A DNA stretch of 61,538 bases from Bacillota bacterium (GTDB taxonomy: Bacteria > Bacillota > Clostridia > Acetivibrionales > JANLFN01): NCBI GenBank assembly GCA_023397675.1, contig JAEWTV010000137.1, positions 1 to 61,538 on the forward strand, given 5' to 3'. Both the position numbers and the translations under genes were made by a program. The notes beneath the pieces were generated by a model. That model had not been told where the DNA came from. It saw only the letters and a list, made by a program, of their open reading frames with translations, and searched no databases. The first letter of the stretch is position 1; the number at the start of each line of letters is the position of its first letter. Below, piece after piece: positions 16,877 through 25,136 of the stretch.

Positions 16877-18208
16877 TTAGCCAGCTGAATGCTTTTTCAG
16901 TCTGTCTTTAACATAGTAATAATCAATCATTCTCTTTTTATCTTTAGCAAGAACATTCTCTGCAATAAGTTCTATTATAGCCTCTGCAAGCTTCTCAGGA
17001 TTATGCCTGACAAGGTTGTTTTTTATACTTAAAAACTCTCCGCCTATTATGTTTATACTCTTTTTCTCAAGTACATCACTATCAACAGCCACCGCTTCAG
17101 CCCGTTCTTCCATATATTTTGCCTTGAGCTCGTCAGTAATAAGGGCGGTATTAACTATGCAGTAATCTATGATATCCTTGTAGGAATGCTCTTCTATAGC
17201 CCTAATGTGGTCCGAAACGGTATAACCCTCGGTTTCTCCCGCTTGTGTCATTACGTTGCAAACATATATGTTTATTGCATTGGACTTTTTAATTGCATCA
17301 GAAATACCCTTTACCAGAAGGTTTGGTATCACGCTGGTGTATAAGCTTCCCGGCCCGAAAATTATTGCATCAGCTTCCATAATAGAGTCAATGGCATCCT
17401 GCAAAGGTGAAATTGCTTCAGGCTCCATAAAGACCCTTTTTACTTTACCAGGGTGTGTAGAATAGTGTTTTCCGATGTTTGATTCACCGCATATGATGCT
17501 TCCATCTTCCAGTTCTGCACACAGCCTTACATTTTCAAGCGTTACGGGTAAAACCTTTCCCGTTACAGCCAGAACCGAGCTCATTTTATGGACGGCTTCC
17601 TCAAAGTTGGTAGAAATACCATGCATTGCAGCCAGAAATAAGTTCCCGAAGCTTTGGCCCTTCAACATACCATCCTCAAACCTGTATTGCAGAAGCTTTT
17701 CCATTGTTGGCTCTGTATCAGCTAGTGCCAGCATACAGTTTCGTATATCTCCAGGGGGAAGCATCCCGAGATCCTGTCTTAGTACCCCTGAACCGCCTCC
17801 ATCGTCTGATACGGCAACTATCGCTGTAATATTGGAACTGTAAGTTTTAAGGCCTCTAAGCATTGTAGAAAGACCCGTTCCACCACCAACAACGACAATT
17901 TTAGGCCCATTTATAAGTATTCTTCGTTCATATAAAAGATTACTCAATTTGTCTGAGTCGAGAGAAATCCTGAACTTACTGTTTGTAATTGCATGGTAAA
18001 GTGTCTTGGTAAGGTACTTTATTGAAAGGAATATAAAAATACACCCTGATACGATAAGCATCATGGATAAAACATTCTTCAGCATACTTCTGTATATTTC
18101 CGTAAGGAGAAAAGAAAGCCCGAAACTTATACAGGCTATTCCAACCAAGCCAAGCAATATCCATCTTTTTATTCTGATTCCTGGCCTGAACCAGTCAATA
18201 AACCTCAT
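16877..18208 (-). CDS. yvcK: YvcK/CofD-like protein (gluconeogenesis factor) with N-terminal membrane segments
   Basis: 443 residues. Two hydrophobic segments (about 17-60) precede the CofD-like domain, which starts VVVGGGTGLSTMLRGLK and continues VSDDGGGSGVLRQDLGMLPPGDIRNC. B. subtilis YvcK lacks the membrane part and binds UDP-GlcNAc; it is needed for growth on gluconeogenic substrates and affects PBP1 placement. ATG follows AGAGGTGCCGGCAG. It overlaps the end of rapZ by 4 bases, indicating translational coupling. Confidence 0.92.
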   Translation of the reverse strand: MRFIDWFRPGIRIKRWILLGLVGIACISFGLSFLLTEIYRSMLKNVLSMMLIVSGCIFIFLSIKYLTKTLYHAITNSKFRISLDSDKLSNLLYERRILINGPKIVVVGGGTGLSTMLRGLKTYSSNITAIVAVSDDGGGSGVLRQDLGMLPPGDIRNCMLALADTEPTMEKLLQYRFEDGMLKGQSFGNLFLAAMHGISTNFEEAVHKMSSVLAVTGKVLPVTLENVRLCAELEDGSIICGESNIGKHYSTHPGKVKRVFMEPEAISPLQDAIDSIMEADAIIFGPGSLYTSVIPNLLVKGISDAIKKSNAINIYVCNVMTQAGETEGYTVSDHIRAIEEHSYKDIIDYCIVNTALITDELKAKYMEERAEAVAVDSDVLEKKSINIIGGEFLSIKNNLVRHNPEKLAEAIIELIAENVLAKDKKRMIDYYYVKDRLKKHSAG

Positions 18209-19077
18209 CTGCCGGCACCTCTATTGTCCTTCTCAATATCCCTGTGTTCAATAATTACCCTGTGCTGTTCGCCAAGAGCCTTGTAGAGCGAATCTGCAAT
18301 GGTGACAGACCTGTGTTTTCCCCCAGTACAGCCTATGCCAATTACCAGGTGAGATTTGCCTTCCTTAACGTAATTAGGTATCAGGAAATTAAGCATATCC
18401 TCAAGCTTCTGGAGAAACATCTGGGTTTCCGGATGTCTCATTACATATTCCTTCACGGCTTCGTGCTTTCCTGTAAGCTTTTTCATTGAACTCACATAAA
18501 AAGGGTTCGGAATAAACCTTACATCAAATACAAGGTCACAATCTGTAGGAATACCATATTTGAAGCCAAATGAAATAACATTTATAATAAGTCCCTTATA
18601 ATCATTCCCATCTACAACAATGTTTAAAATTTCCTCTCTTAACTGCCTTGGAGTTAATTCAGAGGTATCTATTATATAATTTGCCTTTTCCTTGATTTCC
18701 TGAAGAATATCCCTTTCCTGCTCAATACCTTTTATAAGTCTTCCATCCGCAGCAAGAGGGTGTGTACGTCTGCTTTCCTTGAACCTTTTTACAAGCACTT
18801 CATTTGAAGCTTCAAGAAAAAATATATCATAAGAAAAACCCGCTTCCTTAAGAGCTGTAAGTCCAGGGAAGAAGTCGTTAAGCAGTACGCCTCCCCTTAT
18901 ATCAATAACAAGTGCTACCTTGTCCATTTTTCCTTTACTCTGAAAGCATATTTCCGCAAACTTAGGTATAAGTGAAGGTGGTAGATTGTCGACACAAAAG
19001 AACCCCATATCCTCTAGATATTTAGCCGCCTGGCTTTTACCCGCTCCCGAAATACCTGTAACAACAATAAACCGCAT
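18205..19077 (-). CDS. rapZ: RapZ/YvcJ nucleotide-binding protein
   Basis: 290 residues with a Walker A motif GISGAGKSQAAKYLE near the N-terminus and the typical C-terminal GIGCTGGKHRSVTI, the RapZ small-ligand site. In E. coli RapZ adapts RNase E to GlmZ; in Bacillus YvcJ hydrolyses GTP and affects competence. An ATG at 19089 overlaps the GGAGG element itself, so the ATG at 19077 is preferred. It is the first gene of rapZ-yvcK-debrancher-whiA. Confidence 0.94.
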   Translation of the reverse strand: MRFIVVTGISGAGKSQAAKYLEDMGFFCVDNLPPSLIPKFAEICFQSKGKMDKVALVIDIRGGVLLNDFFPGLTALKEAGFSYDIFFLEASNEVLVKRFKESRRTHPLAADGRLIKGIEQERDILQEIKEKANYIIDTSELTPRQLREEILNIVVDGNDYKGLIINVISFGFKYGIPTDCDLVFDVRFIPNPFYVSSMKKLTGKHEAVKEYVMRHPETQMFLQKLEDMLNFLIPNYVKEGKSHLVIGIGCTGGKHRSVTIADSLYKALGEQHRVIIEHRDIEKDNRGAGR

Positions 19078-19104
19078 CTTAACCTCCATATGAACTATAG
19101 ATTA

Positions 19105-19300
19105 GTAGTATATATCAATTGAGAATTGAAAATTGAGAATGGAGAATTATTTACTAAAATAAATTAAAACCACATTCTCTACAATTCTTTTTACCTTTAT
19201 CTTCTTTTTGTTCTTATTGCTTTTTACTTTAAACTGTACATTGTAAATTGTACACTCGCCTTTGCCTTTAACTGTACACTGTAATCTGTAAACTGTACAC
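19105..19300. repeat. Two families of short intergenic simple-pattern repeats
   Basis: Between rapZ and murB, bases 19117-19150 hold several near copies of AATTGAGAATTGAAAATTG. Bases 19232-19300 hold near copies of ACTGTACA(C/T)TGTAAA/TCTGT. Neither is coding. Such decayed tandem units recur between genes in many Firmicutes; no terminal inverted repeats or transposase are visible here. Confidence 0.6.
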
Positions 19301-19304
19301 AGCT

Positions 19305-20219
19305 TTACTCTTCCCCTACTATCTTGACTTCCGTTTTAAGTTCTACACCAAAATTTTTCATTACAGTTTCCTGCACATGCTTTATGAGGCTTATAACATC
19401 CCCTGCGGTTGCACCGCCAGCATTAACAATAAAACCACAGTGCTTGGAAGATACCTCCGCACCGCCTATCCTATAACCTTTTAATCCGCTATCCTCAATA
19501 AGCTTACCTGCAAAATAACCAACAGGACGCTTAAAAACGCTTCCTGCGCTTGGCATATTTAGAGGCTGCTTATCACATCTTTTTGCTGAAAGATCGGTCA
19601 TATTAGCTTTAATGGAATCATAGGAAGCCTTCTTAAGCTTTAAATACGACTTAAGCACTATCCCGCCTTCAGACTGAATAAAACTTGTTCTGTAACCGAA
19701 TTTATGTTCCTCGCCTTCAACGGTATTTATTTTACCATCATGGGACATAAATTGAGTTTGTATCACAACATCCTTCATTTCGCCGCCATAAGCACCTGCA
19801 TTCATAGTTACTGCACCGCCAAGTGTTCCCGGAATGCCTGATGCAAATTCCAACCCAGACAGTTCATTTTCAAGTGCAAGGTTTGCAAGCCGCGATAGTA
19901 GTATACCAGATTCAGCTTCTATTACATCACCGTTGACACTGCATTTATTCAGATTGTCAAATATCTTGACCACTACTCCTCTTATGCCTTTATCCCTGAC
20001 AATAAGATTGGTTCCGTTTCCCATAACAAAAACAGGAATACCTTCCCTATTACAAAACTTGAATATATCTGAAAACTGTTCTTCACTATAGGGTTTTACC
20101 AGTACATCCGCCGGGCCGCCAATGCGAAACGAGGTATGCTGACTCATAGGCTGATCAGTGTATACATTTTCCGGTCCGATTATTTCTCCAAGCAAATGCG
20201 CTATTTGCTCTTTTTCCAA
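19305..20219 (-). CDS. murB: UDP-N-acetylenolpyruvoylglucosamine reductase
   Basis: A FAD enzyme that reduces UDP-GlcNAc-enolpyruvate to UDP-MurNAc in peptidoglycan synthesis. It has the FAD-binding PMSQHTSFRIGGPADV and FVMGNGTNLIVRD, the FASGIPGTLGGAVTMNAGAYGGE core, GSVFKRP with the proton-donor Ser, and GGAEVSSKHCGFIVN. A GTG at 20228 overlaps the GGGAG ribosome binding site, so the TTG at 20219 (304 residues) is the likelier start; the reading frame is certain. Confidence 0.94.
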   Translation of the reverse strand: MEKEQIAHLLGEIIGPENVYTDQPMSQHTSFRIGGPADVLVKPYSEEQFSDIFKFCNREGIPVFVMGNGTNLIVRDKGIRGVVVKIFDNLNKCSVNGDVIEAESGILLSRLANLALENELSGLEFASGIPGTLGGAVTMNAGAYGGEMKDVVIQTQFMSHDGKINTVEGEEHKFGYRTSFIQSEGGIVLKSYLKLKKASYDSIKANMTDLSAKRCDKQPLNMPSAGSVFKRPVGYFAGKLIEDSGLKGYRIGGAEVSSKHCGFIVNAGGATAGDVISLIKHVQETVMKNFGVELKTEVKIVGEE

Positions 20220-20306
20220 TAATTCCACTCCCTTATATACTTGCGTTCACCTCTATATATAATATATTACTATTATCATGCCAACAATAGTATAAATATT
20301 AACATA

Positions 20307-21038
20307 TCAGGCGATATTAGCGGCTTTAAGTCTTTGAGCCTTTACCTTAAAATACTCATCAAATCTTTCAACAGATCTGCTCATTATAAGCTCATCAGGA
20401 ACATTACATTCCTCGAAAAGACTATGTATCTTGTCAAATCTGCCTACATCAAAGCTTATATGTGCGTCACTTGAACAAACTATTTTAACACCATATTTAA
20501 TACATTTCATTATAAATTCTCTGCAGTTTTCCAAGCATCCTGCTCTTGCTTCAAATGAATGATTGTTTATTTCTATCAGTTTTCCATAATCCCTTGCGGT
20601 TTTAACCACAGCATCTATATCTACCGGAAATGCAGGATTTCCAGGATGTCCAAGGGTATCAACCAAAGGGTTCTTCAAAACATTTATCAAAGCATTCGTA
20701 TGCTCTTCTTTACTTGATGGAGGAATTACAACGTCATGGAAGCTTGCAATTACATAATCAAGGTTCTTAAGATATTTCGCATCAAGATCCAGAGAACCTC
20801 TGAAGTCCACAATATTGGCCTCAATTCCCTTTAAAATCCTTACGCCGTACATCGATGAAGGTATGGTTTTAAGATTGGTAAAATAAAATTCATGTGTTCC
20901 ATGAATCGCAGGTCCATGATCGGTTAAGGCAAACATCTCTATTCCGTTTGCTGCCGCTTCCTTTGCCATCTCCTGAATTGTACTGTATGCATGAATACTT
21001 GTAATGCTGTGCGTATGCCCATCTACAACCAAATTCAA
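20307..21038 (-). CDS. PHP-domain phosphatase (YcdX/PolX-type)
   Basis: 243 residues with metal-binding PHP motifs: DGHTHS at the N-terminus, ALTDHGPAIHG, GIEANI, SFHD, TLGHPG, EINNHS and SSDAHIS. These fold a distorted TIM barrel with a trinuclear metal site. The substrate, probably a phosphate monoester, is unknown. The start is TTG after GGAGGGCTAGTAA. It begins 4 bases after hprK ends, so the two are probably translated together. Confidence 0.85.
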   Translation of the reverse strand: MNLVVDGHTHSITSIHAYSTIQEMAKEAAANGIEMFALTDHGPAIHGTHEFYFTNLKTIPSSMYGVRILKGIEANIVDFRGSLDLDAKYLKNLDYVIASFHDVVIPPSSKEEHTNALINVLKNPLVDTLGHPGNPAFPVDIDAVVKTARDYGKLIEINNHSFEARAGCLENCREFIMKCIKYGVKIVCSSDAHISFDVGRFDKIHSLFEECNVPDELIMSRSVERFDEYFKVKAQRLKAANIA

Positions 21039-21041
21039 TTA

Positions 21042-21980
21042 CTAGCCCTCCTGATTTTCACTCTTGTTAATTTCCTTCATAATCCTTTGTTCAAATACCT
21101 TGGCGGCATTGTAACCCATCTTTTTCTGCCTGTTGTTCATAGCAGCAACTTCCACTATTATTGCAAGGTTACGTCCTGGCCTTACAGGAATATTCAGTGA
21201 AGGCACCTTTATTCCGAGTATATCTGTAAACTCATCGACAAGCCCAAGCCTATCATAGTTTTTCTTTTCGTCCCAAAGCTCCAGATTTATAACAAGATTA
21301 ATATTTTCCATCATCTTAACGGCACCTACACCGTATAAGTTCTTTACATCAAGTATTCCGATACCCCTTATCTCAATAAAATGTCTTATAATTTCAGGCG
21401 CAGTACCAAGCAGCGACTGATCTGAAACCTTTCTTATTTCTACCAGGTCATCAGCAACCAGCCTGTGTCCCCTTCTTACAAGTTCAAGCGCAGTTTCGCT
21501 TTTACCAACTCCACTTTCTCCCATTATAAGAATACCTTCACCATATACCTCTACAAGTACTCCATGGCGTGTTACCCTGGGTGCAAGCTGTACATTCAGG
21601 TATCTTATAAGACCGCTTAAAAATCTTGAAGTGATATCTTCAGTCATCAATATCGGAATATCATACTTTTTGGATACTTCCAGCATTTCCGGAAAAACTT
21701 CAAGGTTGCGAGCTACAACCAGGCATGGGAAACCTTCCTTAAAGAATCCGTCAAGGCTTTGAAGTCTTTCCTCGGGTGTAATTCCTTCGAGGTATGTTGT
21801 TTCAACCTTTCCAATTATCTGAATCCTGTCAGTACCGAAATATTCCATATAGCCTGCCAACTGCAATCCCGGCCTGTTTACATCCGAAGTGGTTACTACA
21901 ATTTCATCTATTCTGCTGCAATTACTTACATCAACAAGGTTAAACTCATCCATAACCTCACGAAGAGTAACAGTAAACAT
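21042..21980 (-). CDS. hprK: HPr kinase/phosphorylase
   Basis: 312 residues. The P-loop GESGVGKS is at 154-161, with the upstream VTRHGVLVEVYGEGILI and downstream GHRLVADDLVEI and IEIRGIGILDVKNLYG. It phosphorylates Ser46 of HPr or Crh in response to glycolytic intermediates and so controls catabolite repression. ATG follows AGGGAGGTAATAT. It heads a short run with the PHP phosphatase. Confidence 0.96.
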   Translation of the reverse strand: MFTVTLREVMDEFNLVDVSNCSRIDEIVVTTSDVNRPGLQLAGYMEYFGTDRIQIIGKVETTYLEGITPEERLQSLDGFFKEGFPCLVVARNLEVFPEMLEVSKKYDIPILMTEDITSRFLSGLIRYLNVQLAPRVTRHGVLVEVYGEGILIMGESGVGKSETALELVRRGHRLVADDLVEIRKVSDQSLLGTAPEIIRHFIEIRGIGILDVKNLYGVGAVKMMENINLVINLELWDEKKNYDRLGLVDEFTDILGIKVPSLNIPVRPGRNLAIIVEVAAMNNRQKKMGYNAAKVFEQRIMKEINKSENQEG

Positions 21981-22113
21981 ATATTACCTCCCTGTTAACT
22001 AATTATCACCAAAAACCTTTATCACTCGAGCAGATTTCATAATCTATTTAATTATATAATATTGCAGCCTTAATTTAAATATAAAACTTAAGTGCCTGTA
22101 AAATCTCAAAATA

Positions 22114-22146
22114 AAAGGAGATCACTTCAACTGAAGTGACCTCCGG
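22114..22146 (-). terminator. Terminator after hppA
   Basis: A nearly perfect 13-base-pair stem (22117-22144) with one G-T wobble, followed on the minus strand by TTTTATTTT. Confidence 0.85.
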
Positions 22147-22158
22147 AAACATATCTGA

Positions 22159-24645
22159 TTATTTTGCTTTTTGAGTTATTCTCATCTTGTAGAATGAACG
22201 CCATACAAATACAACCGCTACAGCAAGGAATGCAATTCCTATGAAAGGAGCAACACTTCTGAAGGATTCAGAAATTGCAATTTCCATAGCAAGTAATCCA
22301 AACAGGGTTGTAAACTTAATAATCGGGTTCAATGCTACTGAAGAAGTATCCTTGAACGGATCTCCTACTGTATCACCAACAACTGTCGCATCATGCAAAG
22401 GAGTTCCTTTTGCCTTAAGATCAACTTCAACAACCTTCTTGGCATTATCCCAACATCCGCCTGCATTAGCCATGAATATTGCCTGGAACAGACCAAATAT
22501 AGCTATTGATATAAGATAGGATACGAAGAAGGAAACCGGACGTGCCGCGTCAATAATGGCTGCGGTATCAGCACCATCAGCAATTTTTCCAGGTGCTGAT
22601 ATGAATGCAAATCCCAGTGCAAAGAAGAAGATTGATATAAATATGTTAAACATACCCTTTTGTGCATACTGAGTACAAATCTTAACAACTTCCTTGGACT
22701 TCTCGGTTGCAGCCATCTGGCTTGCATTCTCATCAAGTTGTATATTCTGCTTGATGTATTCAACAGCTCTGTAAGCACCGGTAGCAACCGCTTGTGTGGA
22801 AGCACCTGTAAACCAGTAAATAACAGCACCGCCGCAGATAAAGCCTAGAATTGTGTATGGATTGAGAAGATTAAGTACAGCCTCAGGAGCAATACCTAAA
22901 ACACTCTGTATTACAAGTATAAGTGAGAATATCATTGTAGTAGCACCAACAACCGCTGTACCTATCAAAACAGGCTTGGCTGTAGCTTTAAAGGTGTTAC
23001 CCGCACCATCGTTAGCCTCAAGATAATACTTAGCCTTTTCAAAATCAGGTTTGAAACCAAATTCACTTTCAACCTGTTTGTCTACATCAGGAATACTTTC
23101 AATAAGTGAAAGTTCATAAATTGACTGTGCATTGTCTGTAACAGGTCCGTAGCTATCAACCGCAATAGTTACAGGTCCCATACCAAGGAAGCCGAATGCA
23201 ACAAGTCCAAAAGCAAATATCGGAGGATAAATCATTATATCACTTAAGCCATACTGGCTTGCGAAATATGCTGCAAACATAAGTCCAAAGAAAACCATGC
23301 CCTTCCAGAATGCGCTGAAATTACCTGCAATCAAACCTGAAAGGATATTGAGTGAAGGTCCGCCCTCTTCGGAAGATTTAACAACTTCCTGAACATGAGC
23401 AGATTTTCCACTTGTAAATACCTTTGTAAGCTCAGGTATAAGGGCAGCACCCAATGTACCGCAGCTTATGATTATCGCTAAAACATACCACAGCGAACTT
23501 GCCTTGCCGTAAACCTCGGAACCTGGTCCAATAAGGAAGTAGCTGACTATGAAGGTAACAATAATCGAAAGTATGGAAGTAATCCAAACAAGGCTTGTAA
23601 GAGGCTGTTCAAAATCTATATCGTCCGAGTCCTTATATCTTGCTTTACTGAACAGCTTGTTTATATAGAAAGATGCAACTGAAGTAATTATCATTAAAAT
23701 ACGCATTGTGAATATCCATGCAAGGAGGTTGGTCTGCAAAGCAGTATCACCCTTACCAACTGCAAGAAGGATAAATGTAACTAAAGCAACACCTGTAACA
23801 CCATAAGTTTCAAAACCATCAGCTGTAGGTCCAACGCTGTCACCGGCATTGTCACCAGTACAGTCAGCTATAACACCAGGGTTACGTGGGTCATCTTCTT
23901 TAATCTTGAATACTATCTTCATAAGGTCGGAACCGATATCTGCAATTTTGGTAAAGATACCACCGGCTATACGAAGTACGCTGGCGCCAAGGGATTCACC
24001 TATTGCAAACCCGATAAAACAAGCACCTGCAAGTTTGCCAGGTATAAATAAGAGTATTGAAAGCATCATAAATAATTCAACACAGATGAGAACAACACCG
24101 ATACTCATTCCGGCATCAAGGGGTATATTCAGGAGCTTTAACGGCTTTCTTTCCAATGAAGCAAAAGCCATTCTGCTGTTTGCAAGAGTATTCATACGAA
24201 TACCGAACCATGCAACACCGTAGGAACCCGCAATACCAATAACCGAAAATGCAAGTATAAGAAGTACCCCACCTACACCCTTGTCCTGAAGGAAACCGAA
24301 ATAAAATGCTATACATATTCCTATAAACAGGAACAGTATCGCAAGGAATTTACCCTGCTGGATAAGGTAAGTCTTACATGTTTCATAAATGGTATTTGCT
24401 ACATCAAGCATTGACTTGTGAGCCTTAAGACTTCTTACTTTCCGGAATTGGTACAAACCAAAAAGCAACCCTGCTAAGCAAATAACCAAACCAATATAAA
24501 GCAATAATTTTTGATTGTTTGCAAGCGGTGGTACCTCGAGGTCTGCTTCACCTTTAGCAAAAGCAAGAGACGGAGTAAGCATAACAGCAAGCATACACAT
24601 TAATCCGGTAAAAGCTTTTGCCTTTTTGCCAACTTTTAGGTTCAT
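22159..24645 (-). CDS. hppA: Membrane-bound cation-translocating pyrophosphatase, divergent type
   Basis: 828 residues with about 16 hydrophobic segments and a signal-like first one. It couples PPi hydrolysis to H+ (or Na+) export. Substrate-binding motifs include EDDPRNP and IADCTGDNAGDSVGPTADGFETYG. Near 236 DIGSDLMKIVFKIKEDD replaces the usual DVGADLVGKVE form, one residue shorter and without the E. GNTFKATAK (Lys553) puts lysine where potassium-independent enzymes have it, although the surrounding GNTT-A/K context is altered. It is longer than the usual 670-720. The second ATG (24645), rather than 24654, is properly spaced from GGGAGG. It has its own consensus promoter and terminator. The transported ion is not determinable from sequence. 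Confidence 0.9.
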   Translation of the reverse strand: MNLKVGKKAKAFTGLMCMLAVMLTPSLAFAKGEADLEVPPLANNQKLLLYIGLVICLAGLLFGLYQFRKVRSLKAHKSMLDVANTIYETCKTYLIQQGKFLAILFLFIGICIAFYFGFLQDKGVGGVLLILAFSVIGIAGSYGVAWFGIRMNTLANSRMAFASLERKPLKLLNIPLDAGMSIGVVLICVELFMMLSILLFIPGKLAGACFIGFAIGESLGASVLRIAGGIFTKIADIGSDLMKIVFKIKEDDPRNPGVIADCTGDNAGDSVGPTADGFETYGVTGVALVTFILLAVGKGDTALQTNLLAWIFTMRILMIITSVASFYINKLFSKARYKDSDDIDFEQPLTSLVWITSILSIIVTFIVSYFLIGPGSEVYGKASSLWYVLAIIISCGTLGAALIPELTKVFTSGKSAHVQEVVKSSEEGGPSLNILSGLIAGNFSAFWKGMVFFGLMFAAYFASQYGLSDIMIYPPIFAFGLVAFGFLGMGPVTIAVDSYGPVTDNAQSIYELSLIESIPDVDKQVESEFGFKPDFEKAKYYLEANDGAGNTFKATAKPVLIGTAVVGATTMIFSLILVIQSVLGIAPEAVLNLLNPYTILGFICGGAVIYWFTGASTQAVATGAYRAVEYIKQNIQLDENASQMAATEKSKEVVKICTQYAQKGMFNIFISIFFFALGFAFISAPGKIADGADTAAIIDAARPVSFFVSYLISIAIFGLFQAIFMANAGGCWDNAKKVVEVDLKAKGTPLHDATVVGDTVGDPFKDTSSVALNPIIKFTTLFGLLAMEIAISESFRSVAPFIGIAFLAVAVVFVWRSFYKMRITQKAK

Positions 24646-24743
24646 CAAAGACATCCTCCCTTTATTTAGATTTGATAGTGTATTAATATATTAAGAATCT
24701 TCCCGACATTGGAAAGGATTCAAAAAAAATCACACCAGAATAC

Positions 24744-24772
24744 ATTATAATACGCCAATATCAATATTTCAA
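24744..24772 (-). promoter_or_regulatory. Sigma-A promoter of hppA
   Basis: TTGAAA (24767-24772) and TATAAT (24744-24749) on the minus strand with 17 bases between. The predicted mRNA leader is about 90 bases. Confidence 0.8.
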
Positions 24773-24820
24773 TATTCTTGTCCAAAATAGGTATAATCTA
24801 GGAAGGAGTGTTTAAGAATG

Positions 24821-24860
24821 AAAAAAGCCCTAAAGTCCATTATTACGAACCTTAAGGCTA
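24821..24860 (-). terminator. Terminator after the tRNA-Gly pair
   Basis: On the minus strand AGCCTTAAG pairs with CTTTAGGGCT (one bulged base and one wobble) and is followed by TTTTTT. Confidence 0.65.
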
Positions 24861-24864
24861 AAAA

Positions 24865-24938
24865 TGGAGCGGGTGATGGGAATCGGACCCACGCAATCAG
24901 CTTGGAAGGCTGATGTTCTACCATTGAACTACACCCGC
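24865..24938 (-). tRNA. tRNA-Gly (anticodon TCC)
   Basis: A complete cloverleaf on the minus strand: acceptor GCGGGTG/CACCCGC, D arm with AGTTCAATGGTAGAAC, anticodon stem ATCAGC/GCTGAT with loop CTTCCAA, T arm with GGTCCGATTCC, and an encoded CCA. It reads GGA/GGG glycine codons. It lies 5 bases after the other tRNA-Gly. Confidence 0.95.
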
Positions 24939-24943
24939 AGGTG

Positions 24944-25018
24944 TGGAGCGGGTTACGAGATTCGGACTCGCGACTTTCACCTTGGCAAGGTGACACTCTA
25001 CCACTGAGTTAAACCCGC
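24944..25018 (-). tRNA. tRNA-Gly (anticodon GCC)
   Basis: A complete cloverleaf on the minus strand: acceptor GCGGGTT/AACCCGC, anticodon stem TCACC/GGTGA with loop TTGCCAA, T arm with AGTTCGAATCT, and an encoded CCA. It reads GGC/GGU. It is first in a two-tRNA transcript behind a perfect promoter (25040-25068). Confidence 0.95.
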
Positions 25019-25039
25019 ACTCCTTGTGCTGCAAAAGCT

Positions 25040-25068
25040 ATTATACATACTTAAAAGTCCTTTGTCAA
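25040..25068 (-). promoter_or_regulatory. Consensus sigma-A promoter of the tRNA-Gly pair
   Basis: A perfect TTGACA (25063-25068) and a perfect TATAAT (25040-25045) on the minus strand, 17 bases apart, about 20 bases before the first tRNA. Confidence 0.92.
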
Positions 25069-25136
25069 GGCTATAATTAATTAAAATATAATACAATACA
25101 GCACTTATCTGGAATATTCATAATTACTATCAATAA

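Noticed and set aside
17475..17843. 122-residue plus-strand open frame opposite yvcK
   Set aside because: Antisense shadow; no ribosome binding site and low-complexity Ser/Pro content.
18205..19089. rapZ start at 19089
   Set aside because: That ATG is part of the Shine-Dalgarno sequence; the ATG at 19077 is correctly spaced.
22503..22829. 108-residue minus-strand open frame inside hppA
   Set aside because: Another reading frame of a strongly conserved gene.
23849..24223. 124-residue plus-strand open frame opposite hppA
   Set aside because: Antisense shadow of membrane-protein codons with no start signals.
24769..24996. 75-residue minus-strand open frame
   Set aside because: It runs through both tRNA-Gly genes and their terminator; it is not a protein gene.
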